Source: Nocardia arthritidis NBRC 100137 (GTDB lineage: Bacteria; Actinomycetota; Actinomycetes; Mycobacteriales; Mycobacteriaceae). Taken from it: 33,959 nt of DNA. The DNA lies in assembly GCF_001612765.1 (NCBI RefSeq), contig NZ_BDBB01000064.1, positions 1-33,959 on the forward strand, given 5' to 3'. A program made the position numbers and the translations under genes. Shown here in pieces: positions 23,365 to 30,188 of the stretch. The notes beneath the pieces were generated by a model. It had not been told where the DNA came from. It worked only from the letters and a program-made list of their open reading frames with translations, and did no database searches. The first letter of the stretch is position 1. Each line of letters opens with the position of its first letter.

Positions 23365-24351
23365 CTACCGCAACCGCGGGGCCGCCGGCCGGGGCAGATC
23401 ATCGACGTCGTCGGCAGAGCCCTTGTCGCGCAGCAGCTCTCGGTACAGCTGCGCGATGTGCTCGGCGCGTCCTGGGCCGGTACCCGTCGTGGCGAGCGCC
23501 GCGGTGGCCGCCGCGATACCCAGACGCACCGCGTCGGCCGGTTCGTATCCCCGCGCCAGGCCCACCGTGACGCCGCCGACCATCGCATCGCCCGCGCCGA
23601 TCCCGCTGCGCACCCGTGCGGGCACGGCCGCGAACCACTCGTGGGATGCCCGCGTCACCAGCAGCGCTCCGGCGGCGCCGAGGGATAGCAGCACGATCTC
23701 CGTCATCCCGGCGGTGATGAGGCGGCGGGCCTGTGCCAACTGTTCGGCGCGATCGACCAGCGGATGCCCGGCGTAGTCGCCGAGTTCCCGCACGCTCGGC
23801 TTGATCAGGTAGACGCCGCGGCGCACGCTACGCAGAGCGATGCCGGAGGTATCCAGCACCACACGCACACCGAGGTCGCCGACGAGATCGGTGAGGATTT
23901 GATAGAAGTCCGGGGACGCACCGGGCGGGAGGGTTCCGCTGGCCACGAGGTAGTCCGCGCCGCTCACCGCACGTTCGACCGCCACCAGACAGCGATGCTG
24001 TTCCGGATCGGTGAGCCGAGGCCCCGGAAAGACGAACCGATACTGCTCACCGCTCGTGGTGTCGGTAACCGAGAGATTCTCCCGGGTGAATTCGGCCACC
24101 GGCACCGGCCCTGGCGGCACTCCGGCGTCGCGCACCAACTGCTCGAGCAGCCGCCCGGGCGGGCCGCCGGTGGGAAATACCGCCGTCACCTCGACATCCA
24201 GTTCGGCCACCGTACGCGCGACATTGATACCACCGCCACCGGGGTCGTAGCGTGGTGCCGCACAGCGCATTTTGTCCGTCGGTACCACTTCGGCGACGCG
24301 GGTCGCGAGATCGATCGCGGGATTCATCGTCAATGTCACGATCCGGCTCAC
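23365..24351 (-). CDS. pfkB: PfkB-family sugar-phosphate kinase
   Basis: This 328-residue ribokinase-fold kinase is of the 1-/6-phosphofructokinase type (TIGR 1-PFK-like), most like DosR-regulated Rv2029c. Motifs are LTMNPAIDL at the start, GGGGINVARTVAEL near residue 38, LVASGTLPPG, IKPSVRELGDYAG, and the catalytic GIGAGDAMVGG with base D255. It would phosphorylate fructose-6-phosphate or a similar sugar phosphate with ATP. I chose GTG 24351 because GAGGAGG lies 5 nt upstream; family homology starts at the next residues. The leader back to the DosR-type box is long (143 nt). Confidence 0.9.
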   Translation of the reverse strand: MSRIVTLTMNPAIDLATRVAEVVPTDKMRCAAPRYDPGGGGINVARTVAELDVEVTAVFPTGGPPGRLLEQLVRDAGVPPGPVPVAEFTRENLSVTDTTSGEQYRFVFPGPRLTDPEQHRCLVAVERAVSGADYLVASGTLPPGASPDFYQILTDLVGDLGVRVVLDTSGIALRSVRRGVYLIKPSVRELGDYAGHPLVDRAEQLAQARRLITAGMTEIVLLSLGAAGALLVTRASHEWFAAVPARVRSGIGAGDAMVGGVTVGLARGYEPADAVRLGIAAATAALATTGTGPGRAEHIAQLYRELLRDKGSADDVDDLPRPAAPRLR

Positions 24352-24494
24352 CAACGCCTCCTCGATCGTCGTTTCCCGACAACCCCCGTCTCTGCCCGGC
24401 AAGCTGTCCGCCTGGGGATCCCGTCGCTGTCCGGTACCGGTTACTCTGCCCATTCGCGGTCGAGCGAAGCAGAGTCGGCGGCCCCTCAGGTGCT

Positions 24495-24508
24495 GGGACC
24501 TAAGTCCT
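24495..24508. promoter_or_regulatory. DosR-type box upstream of pfkB
   Basis: GGGACCTAAGTCCT, inside GCTGGGACCTAAGTCCTCAGC read in two overlapping parts, is one of the best matches to the DosR consensus here. It lies 143 nt upstream of the pfkB GTG, in the gap between pfkB and the kinase gene on the other strand. Confidence 0.7.
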
Positions 24509-24521
24509 CAGCTCGAATTCG

Positions 24522-24753
24522 TCATGGGGCCGTCGACGGCGCCAATGTGAACAGGGCTTCATCCTCCCGCGCGAAATGCAGGGTGAGGATGGCGTCCAAC
24601 CCGTAGGGGGTGGCGCGCAGGTCATCGAACTGGTCGGCACGCAGGCCCTGCGGCGCGTCGTCGAGGTGGCGGCCCACTCGGCGGATGTGGCGTTCGATTT
24701 CGGTGTGTTCGCGACTCTCGTCACCATGGCCTCCGGATCGCGGAAGTAACTGG
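24522..24753 (-). pseudogene. Remnant of a hemerythrin-like (HHE) domain gene
   Basis: In one minus-strand frame ending at the TGA 24522-24524, a hemerythrin-like tail is clear: HGDESREHTEIERHIRRVGRHL, then DQFDDLRATPYGLDAILTLHF followed by AREDEALF. The His and Glu of the paired helices are preserved. Upstream, the frame is open to a TGA near 24840 but has no ATG, GTG or TTG, and the first helix is unrecognisable. It is therefore most likely the 3' remnant of a di-iron hemerythrin gene that lost its 5' part. A non-canonical start or frameshift is the alternative. Confidence 0.55.
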
Positions 24754-24866
24754 ACGCCGCTGGATACAGCCCCGACGGTGTCTGCGCGGGCAGGCCATTG
24801 GACCCTAGGCAGCGGCGCCCGCCGAGGCGACGCTGGAGATCAACTCTTCTACGAGAGGCAGTCCTC

Positions 24867-26384
24867 ATGCTCGATGTCTCGGCCCTGCGTACCGCCCTCC
24901 ACACCACCCACGAACCATTCGCGCAGCTGCGCGAGACGCATACCGGACTGGTCGTGCTGTGTGGAGATCGCGCCTACAAGGCCAAGAAACCGGTCGTCAC
25001 CGACTTTCTCGATTTCGGCACGCCGGAGAACCGGGAGCGGGCCTGCGCTCGCGAACTCGAGTTGAACCGGCGCCTGGCACCCGACGTCTATCTCGGCCTG
25101 TCCCATCTGACCGACCCGCAAGGCGGCGCCGCGGAACCGATCATCGTGATGCGCCGGATGCCGGACGCGCTGCGCTTGTCCACCACCCTCGCGGACCACA
25201 CCCGGCCGACGACCGAACTGTCCGAACTGGCGGAAACTCTGGCGCGCTTCCACGCGGGGGCACGGCGCGGCGCCGATATCGACCGCGCGGGCAGTCCGGA
25301 TCAGCTGCGACGGCGTTGGGACACGCTGTTGCGGCCCTTGCGCGAACGCCCACGACCGGCGAACGATCACGCCGTACTCGCTCACGCCGGACACCTGGCG
25401 ATGCGCTTCATCGACGGCCGCGCCGCCTTGCTGAGCCAACGCATCGCCGACGGCCGGATCATCGACGGCCACGGAGATCTGCTCGCCGAGGACATCTTCG
25501 TGCTGCCGGACGGCTTCCGGATCCTGGACTGTCTCGACTTCGATGACGAGCTGCGCTCCGTCGACGGCCTCGACGACGCCGCTTTCCTGGCGATGGATCT
25601 CGAGTTCCTGGGTTTTCCGAAAGAATCGAACTCCTTCCTGAACGACTACCTGCACGCGGCGGGCGATTCGCCTCCGCCGTCGCTTCGGCATCACTACATC
25701 GCTTATCGGGCGATGGTCCGCGCGAAGACCGACCACATCCGGGCCGATCAGGGAGATCCGGCAGCGGCCGGTCGCGCCGAGCGACATCTCGAACTCGCTG
25801 TCGAGCACCTCACACAGGGCGCTGTCCGTCTCGTCCTCGTCGGCGGCCTACCCGGCACCGGGAAGTCGACGGTCGCGGCCCGTTTGGCGGCCGCGACCGG
25901 CGCAGTCGCCCTCTCCAGCGACAGCGTGCGCGTCGGTCTGCGCGCCACGGGATCCATCGCCGGCGACGCTGGAGTCTTCGCAGCGGGCGCCTACCGGCCC
26001 GCCGCGAAGGAATTGGTGTATACGCGGATGCTGGCCGAGGCCAGGGATCTACTGGAGCACGGAGTCTCGGTGGTTCTCGACGCCAGCTGGACCGACGCGG
26101 ACCAGCGCGCCCGCGCCGCCACCGTGGCCGAGGAGACTCATAGCGATCTCCTGCCGCTGCGGTGCGCCTGCCCCAAGGCCCTCGCGGCCGAGCGTATCGG
26201 CGCCAGACCCGATGGCGACTCGGACGCCACCCCTGCGATCGCGGACTCCTTGGCAGCCGCGGCGGCACCGTGGCCCGAGGCCATCACGCTCGACACCACA
26301 CGCCCGATCGAAACATCGGTAGCCACAGCACTGACCGCTTGGCGCGGCGTGACAGACTCGGTCCCCGCCACCCGGCCGGGGTGA
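24867..26384 (+). CDS. Two-domain kinase: APH-like domain plus P-loop kinase (Rv2004c type)
   Basis: This 505-residue cytosolic protein has two parts. The N-terminal half is aminoglycoside-phosphotransferase-like: RAYKAKKPVVTDFLDF with the ATP-side Lys, and H202-G203-D204 in DGHGDLLAEDIF followed by ILDCLDFDDELR. The C-terminal half is an AAA_33-type P-loop kinase with GLPGTGKS (327-334) and ALSSDSVRVGLR. The layout matches M. tuberculosis Rv2004c, which lies next to a USP gene and otsB1 in the DosR regulon. The substrate is unknown; antibiotic resistance should not be assumed. GAGAGG lies about 9 nt before ATG 24867. A poor DosR-like palindrome (TGGACCCTAGGCAG, 24799-24812) is upstream. Confidence 0.85.
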   Translation: MLDVSALRTALHTTHEPFAQLRETHTGLVVLCGDRAYKAKKPVVTDFLDFGTPENRERACARELELNRRLAPDVYLGLSHLTDPQGGAAEPIIVMRRMPDALRLSTTLADHTRPTTELSELAETLARFHAGARRGADIDRAGSPDQLRRRWDTLLRPLRERPRPANDHAVLAHAGHLAMRFIDGRAALLSQRIADGRIIDGHGDLLAEDIFVLPDGFRILDCLDFDDELRSVDGLDDAAFLAMDLEFLGFPKESNSFLNDYLHAAGDSPPPSLRHHYIAYRAMVRAKTDHIRADQGDPAAAGRAERHLELAVEHLTQGAVRLVLVGGLPGTGKSTVAARLAAATGAVALSSDSVRVGLRATGSIAGDAGVFAAGAYRPAAKELVYTRMLAEARDLLEHGVSVVLDASWTDADQRARAATVAEETHSDLLPLRCACPKALAAERIGARPDGDSDATPAIADSLAAAAAPWPEAITLDTTRPIETSVATALTAWRGVTDSVPATRPG

Positions 26385-26471
26385 GCAACTCCCGCCACGC
26401 CGAGTCAGCGGTAACACGCCCGCGGATCGTCGAGGCTTCGGCCGCAGCCCATCCGAACCAAGGCCGGACAG

Positions 26472-26485
26472 AGGACAAAGGACCT
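26472..26485. promoter_or_regulatory. DosR-type box, imperfect, upstream of small ORF and DGAT
   Basis: AGGACAAAGGACCT keeps AGGAC, the 4-nt spacer and G-CC of the right half, with one core mismatch (A for T). It ends exactly 59 nt before ATG 26544. Three better boxes in this window have the same distance to an ATG, which raises confidence in this weak one. Confidence 0.5.
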
Positions 26486-26543
26486 CCGGATAGGGGTCTT
26501 CGTCATCGGTCGCCGCCGAACGGGAGTGAGCAGACTGAACGGT

Positions 26544-26687
26544 ATGAAAACCGTTCCGATCCCCGGTCTGTCGACGGTGCGCAGGATGTCGGCCGCGCGG
26601 TATTCGTGGCAGGTCCTGTACGTCGCGGGCAGAGCAGAAACCGGAGAAAGCTCTGCGTGGCACGAAGCGGACGAAGGCGGCGGGTGA
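26544..26687 (+). CDS. Small ORF coupled to the DGAT gene
   Basis: The 47-codon frame begins MKTVPIPGLSTVRR and includes AARYSWQVLYVAGRAE, ending in an acidic/Gly tail. No family is recognised and no transmembrane or signal segment is visible. Support comes from position: the ATG is 59 nt from a DosR-type box, and the stop overlaps the DGAT ATG as TGATG. It has no convincing Shine-Dalgarno (GGGAG is about 18 nt upstream). It may be a leader that couples DGAT translation rather than a stable protein. Confidence 0.4.
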   Translation: MKTVPIPGLSTVRRMSAARYSWQVLYVAGRAETGESSAWHEADEGGG

Positions 26688-28144
26688 TGGACTCGCGGGA
26701 ATCCCACATGTCGCAGTCGGATTTGTTCTCGTGGAACATGGAGCGTGATCCGGTCCTGCGCTCGACGATCGTGTCGCTTCTGGTCCTCGATACCGAACCG
26801 GACTGGGACCGCCTGCTGCGGACGATGGATCGCGGCACGCGCGTCGTGCCCCGGTTGCGGCATCGGCTGGTCGCCACACCGCTCGGCCTCGCCCCGCCAC
26901 GGTGGGCACTCGATCCCGATTTCGACCTGTCCTGGCATGTGCGACGAGCCGCGCTGCCGGCGCCGGCGAACATGCCCGCGCTACTGGAATTCGCCCGAAC
27001 CGAGGCCATGACCGGGTTCGATCCGGCCCGGCCGCTGTGGCGTTCGACGTTGCTCAGCGGTCTGAACGGCGCCGGATGCGCCCTCGTGCTGACGGTGCAC
27101 CACAGTCTCACCGACGGCATCGGCGGCATTCGGATCGCCACCTCGCTGCTCGACTTCGACCGCGCGGGCACCGACCATGGTCATCCGCCCGAGCCGCTCG
27201 ACGACCACGTCGGCGCGCTGCGCGACATCGCCGCGTGGAACTTGTCGGTGGGCTCCGATCTTCTTCGGAGCGGGATGCGTTCGGCATCGCCGACGGCATG
27301 GCGAGCCCTCCGCAATCCCGCACGGGTGGTGCGCGAGGGCGCCGCGCTGGCGAACTCGCTGTTCCGCTTGGCCAGGCCCATCACCACGACGCTCTCCCCC
27401 GTTATGACCAGGCGCAGTCTCGGTCGCCGGGTGGCGGTCCTCGACGTGCCCCTCGAAGACCTGCGCCGCACCGCGCGGGCCGCGGACTGCACTCTCAACG
27501 ACGCATTCCTGACCGCGGTGGTGATCGGATTGCGCGTGTATCACGCACGGCACGGCGCGGCGCTCGAACAGCTACGGGTCACGATGCCGATCAGTCTTCG
27601 CACTCCCGACGACCCGCTCGGCGGGAACCGCATCACCCTCGCTCGCTTCGCGTTACCGGTCGGCATCGCCGACACCACGGATCTCATGCGCGCGGTCGAT
27701 GTCGCGGTCCGGGGTTGGCGAGGTGAACCGGCGATACCGCTGTCGGGTGCCGTCGCAGCGGCGCTGAACCGATTGCCCGCAGGGCTACTGACCGAAATGC
27801 TCAAACACGTCGACTTCGTCGCCTCCAACGTCCCGGGCTCCCCCGTGCCTCTTTATATCGCCGGGGCGCGGATCGACCGGATGTATTCCTTCGGTCCCAC
27901 CATCGGTACGGCCGTCAATGTGACCCTGACCTCGCACGCCGGGACCTGTTATGTAGGAATCAATGTCGACACGGCCGCGATCCCGGACGCCGAAACCCTG
28001 ACCGAGTGTCTCACCGCCGGCTTCGGGGCCGTGCTCGCTCTCAACCGCGAGCACGAACGGGCCCCGGTCCCGAACATCGGAAAGAACTCCGTCGATCAAC
28101 GCACACGGGCCGGCCGACCGGCACCTCATCCGGGACCCGGATGA
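26687..28144 (+). CDS. Wax ester synthase/diacylglycerol acyltransferase (WS/DGAT)
   Basis: This 485-residue acyltransferase makes triacylglycerol or wax esters from acyl-CoA at the membrane/lipid-body surface. The active-site motif HHSLTDG is at H138-G144, with His139 as base and Asp143. Other family marks are MERDPVLRSTI near the start, PLWRSTLL, LNDAFLTAVVIGLR, MPISLRTPDD-LGGNRI, and DFVASNVPGSPVPLYIAGARI near the C terminus. ATG 26687 overlaps the stop of the small upstream ORF; ATG 26708 (MSQSDLFSW), preceded by GGGAA, is an alternative start. Triacylglycerol storage through Tgs1 (Rv3130c) is a hallmark of the M. tuberculosis DosR response. Confidence 0.92.
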   Translation: MDSRESHMSQSDLFSWNMERDPVLRSTIVSLLVLDTEPDWDRLLRTMDRGTRVVPRLRHRLVATPLGLAPPRWALDPDFDLSWHVRRAALPAPANMPALLEFARTEAMTGFDPARPLWRSTLLSGLNGAGCALVLTVHHSLTDGIGGIRIATSLLDFDRAGTDHGHPPEPLDDHVGALRDIAAWNLSVGSDLLRSGMRSASPTAWRALRNPARVVREGAALANSLFRLARPITTTLSPVMTRRSLGRRVAVLDVPLEDLRRTARAADCTLNDAFLTAVVIGLRVYHARHGAALEQLRVTMPISLRTPDDPLGGNRITLARFALPVGIADTTDLMRAVDVAVRGWRGEPAIPLSGAVAAALNRLPAGLLTEMLKHVDFVASNVPGSPVPLYIAGARIDRMYSFGPTIGTAVNVTLTSHAGTCYVGINVDTAAIPDAETLTECLTAGFGAVLALNREHERAPVPNIGKNSVDQRTRAGRPAPHPGPG

Positions 28145-28269
28145 GCCGGACACACGTCAGGCTTCGGGTTCGAACCGGCGAGTTCGGCGTCATCGACCCG
28201 CACGCACGAGACCGGCAGGACGATATGCCTGCCGGACCCCGCATAGGGACCGGGTCCTGGTCCGGCGCG

Positions 28270-28283
28270 GGGACATTGGTCCC
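28270..28283. promoter_or_regulatory. DosR-type box upstream of small ORF and CBS gene
   Basis: GGGACATTGGTCCC, flanked GC on the left and GGG on the right, matches the DosR core perfectly in both half-sites. It ends 59 nt before ATG 28342. A second, mis-spaced palindrome (GGGACCGGGTCC, 3-nt spacer) lies at 28246-28257. Confidence 0.75.
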
Positions 28284-28341
28284 GGGCAGGGAGGGCAGGA
28301 CGCCTCTGACGGAAGCGCTGGAGCCCCGGCACGCTGGACAT

Positions 28342-28485
28342 ATGTCAACGGACTCGTCGCCCGCGGTGGCCAACCATCTCGGGCGCGACACGACCGGCCG
28401 GGGTGCGGCTATGCCTTCGGCCCTACGCGATCGTGCGCGCACCACCCGGTGCGCGGCGGCCCCGGACACCGCAGGAATGGAGTGA
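28342..28485 (+). CDS. Small ORF ahead of the CBS-BON gene
   Basis: The 47-codon frame begins MSTDSSPAVANHLGRD and continues polar and Arg-rich to a stop 5 nt before the CBS gene ATG. No family is recognised. The argument for it is geometry: its ATG sits 59 nt past a near-perfect DosR-type box, as do the ATGs at 29304 and 33028, while the CBS start is 208 nt away. There is no clear Shine-Dalgarno sequence. It could be a leader peptide or small protein, or just the 5' leader of the CBS message. Confidence 0.35.
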   Translation: MSTDSSPAVANHLGRDTTGRGAAMPSALRDRARTTRCAAAPDTAGME

Positions 28486-28490
28486 TACCG

Positions 28491-29066
28491 ATGCGTGCAC
28501 GTGATGTCCTCAGCCGGCCAGTCGTGTCGGTACGGCCGGGAACATCGTTGCGGGAGGCCACAGCCCTGCTGACCGCGCACGGCTTCGCCGCGCTCCCGGT
28601 CGTCGACGAGCAAGGCCGCGTGGTCGGGGTGGTCTCCGAATCGGATGCGCTGGCAGCCGATCTCGGTATGGACGCCACAGTGCAAGCGGTGATGTCGGCT
28701 CCGGTCGAGGTGGTCACACCCGCCACCGACACCGCGACGATCGCCTCCCGCATGCTCGCCGGGCATCTTCGGTCGATGCCGGTCGTCGAGGCCGGTCTAC
28801 TCGTCGGGATCGTGTCTCGTCGCGACCTGTTGCGCACTTTGATCAGCGATGACGCCACCATCGAGTCGAAGATACGTGCACTGCTGGACGACTACGCGGG
28901 CAGCCGTCGGCAGTGGTCGATAGACGTTCTAGACGGAGCCGTGACCGTTCGCGGCATCTTCGCCGATCCGCGTGAACAACAGATCATCGCCGCTCTCACC
29001 CACACCGTCGACGGTGTGGAACACGTCGACGTGGTCGATGACGCCAGGATGATGCCCGACCGGTGA
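28491..29066 (+). CDS. CBS-pair protein with C-terminal BON domain
   Basis: This 191-residue cytosolic protein has CBS 1 (about 1-60, RDVLSRPVVSVRPGTSLREAT followed by FAALPVVDEQGRVVGVVSESD), CBS 2 (about 65-125, VMSAPVEVV and RSMPVVEAGLLVGIVSRRDLL) and a BON domain (about 126-187, IRALLDDYAG, GAVTVRGIFADPREQQ, VDGVEHVDVVDD). CBS pairs bind adenine nucleotides, and BON domains are small membrane- or lipid-associated folds. GGAG lies 8 nt before ATG 28491. It is related in theme to DosR-regulated Hrp1 (Rv2626c) but is longer because of the BON domain. The regulated partner is unknown. Confidence 0.9.
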   Translation: MRARDVLSRPVVSVRPGTSLREATALLTAHGFAALPVVDEQGRVVGVVSESDALAADLGMDATVQAVMSAPVEVVTPATDTATIASRMLAGHLRSMPVVEAGLLVGIVSRRDLLRTLISDDATIESKIRALLDDYAGSRRQWSIDVLDGAVTVRGIFADPREQQIIAALTHTVDGVEHVDVVDDARMMPDR

Positions 29067-29132
29067 ACGAAACCCTGTTCCGCGCATCCCGACTCCCAGT
29101 CATCGCTCCGGCCCGCTGTAATCGGTCGCCGA

Positions 29133-29169
29133 CACGCCCCACCCCAGCCGACCGCTCGTGCGGGGCGTG
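29133..29169 (+). terminator. Long-loop hairpin after the CBS gene, possible terminator
   Basis: CACGCCCC (29133-29140) pairs perfectly with GGGGCGTG (29162-29169) across a 21-nt loop. There is no T-run, so it would be a weak or Rho-assisted terminator, or an mRNA-protecting stem. It separates the CBS gene from the next boxed unit. Confidence 0.35.
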
Positions 29170-29231
29170 GTGACTTCCTGCCCGCGAGTTCCGGCGCTTC
29201 CCGTATTCGACCGCGGAGTACCCACCAGACC

Positions 29232-29245
29232 AGGACCTTTGTCCC
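29232..29245. promoter_or_regulatory. DosR-type box upstream of the GyrI-DUF302/ATPase operon
   Basis: AGGACCTTTGTCCC lies within the 19-nt palindrome CCAGGACCTTTGTCCCTGG. Both half-sites are nearly perfect. CACGCT, a possible -10, begins 25 nt after the box (29270), and ATG 29304 follows 59 nt after the box. Confidence 0.75.
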
Positions 29246-29303
29246 TGGGCGATGGCAACCGGTAGAGCGCACGCTGATCACGGAATGAACCGAGGAGGGT
29301 TCG

Positions 29304-30188
29304 ATGCGATACCAGGTGGCCTTGGTCGAGTCGGCGCCGGAGGCAGTGCTGCGGGTGCCGCGCGAGATCCGTCTACAGCCGGACCTTCTCGGTGCGGACA
29401 TCAGCGAGGGAATGCGGGAAGTGACCCTGATCGTGCAGCGTGCGGGCCTGACCGCCAGCGGAGCGCCCACGATCACATTCCGCGACGGCATGCGCGCCGA
29501 CGAGGCGGTCACGGTGGAATTCGGCGTCCCGGTGGAGCCCGCCCCCAAACTCGGTCCGAGTTTCGGAGCGCAGGTGGTCGTCATGCCGGAAACGCTGGTC
29601 GCCCGCACCTGCCACCGTGGCAGTTACAGTCATCTCGGCGCGGCTTATCAGGCGCTGGAGCAGTGGATGCGCGAGGCGGGCTATCGCGCGATCGGCCCAT
29701 CGACCGAGGCTTACCTGATCGGTCCCGACGAGGTGAGCGACCCACATCAGTTGCTCACCGAGGTCCGTTTGCCGGTCGTCCCGGTCTCGGCCATCACAGT
29801 CCATCTCGACGCGCCGTTCGGCATCGCGGTCGAACGCACCCGGGAGGCGCTGCGACACTACGGGCTGGTCATCACGGCTGAAGCAGACATGCAGGCCACA
29901 CTGCGCGAGAGCATCGGCGAAGACGTCGGAAACTACCTTCTTCTGCAGATCTGCGATCCCGAGCTGACCTATCGAGCGCTGACGGTCGACGGCCAGGCGG
30001 GTCTGGTGCTGTCGTCCAGTGTGGCGGTGCGCTCGATCGGTACCGGCGCGATGGCCGAAGTCATCGATCCCGAGGTGCTGGTCCGCGCCGCCGCTCGCCC
30101 GGAGCTGCGCCCGGTCGCCGGTGAAATGCGACGGCGGCTCACCTCCGCCCTGGACAGCCTCCGAAACAAAGCGTCGGCAATCTCGTGA
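29304..30188 (+). CDS. GyrI-like ligand-binding domain fused to DUF302
   Basis: This 294-residue protein has two recognisable parts. Residues about 1-155 form a GyrI/AraC-effector-like SOUL-fold domain (VPREIRLQPDLLGADISEGMREV, then VARTCHRGSYSHLGAAYQALEQW and EAYLIGPDEVSDP). Residues about 163-285 form a DUF302 domain (LDAPFGIAVERTREALRHYGLVITAEADMQATL). In this DUF302 the second conserved Cys motif (LPCNV in the stand-alone copy at 17457) is replaced by LSSSV, while the first (QICDPE) remains. A GGAGG lies 6 nt before ATG 29304. Its stop overlaps the ATPase GTG, so the two are translated together. It is probably a sensor or modulator for the pump; that is inference. Confidence 0.85.
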   Translation: MRYQVALVESAPEAVLRVPREIRLQPDLLGADISEGMREVTLIVQRAGLTASGAPTITFRDGMRADEAVTVEFGVPVEPAPKLGPSFGAQVVVMPETLVARTCHRGSYSHLGAAYQALEQWMREAGYRAIGPSTEAYLIGPDEVSDPHQLLTEVRLPVVPVSAITVHLDAPFGIAVERTREALRHYGLVITAEADMQATLRESIGEDVGNYLLLQICDPELTYRALTVDGQAGLVLSSSVAVRSIGTGAMAEVIDPEVLVRAAARPELRPVAGEMRRRLTSALDSLRNKASAIS

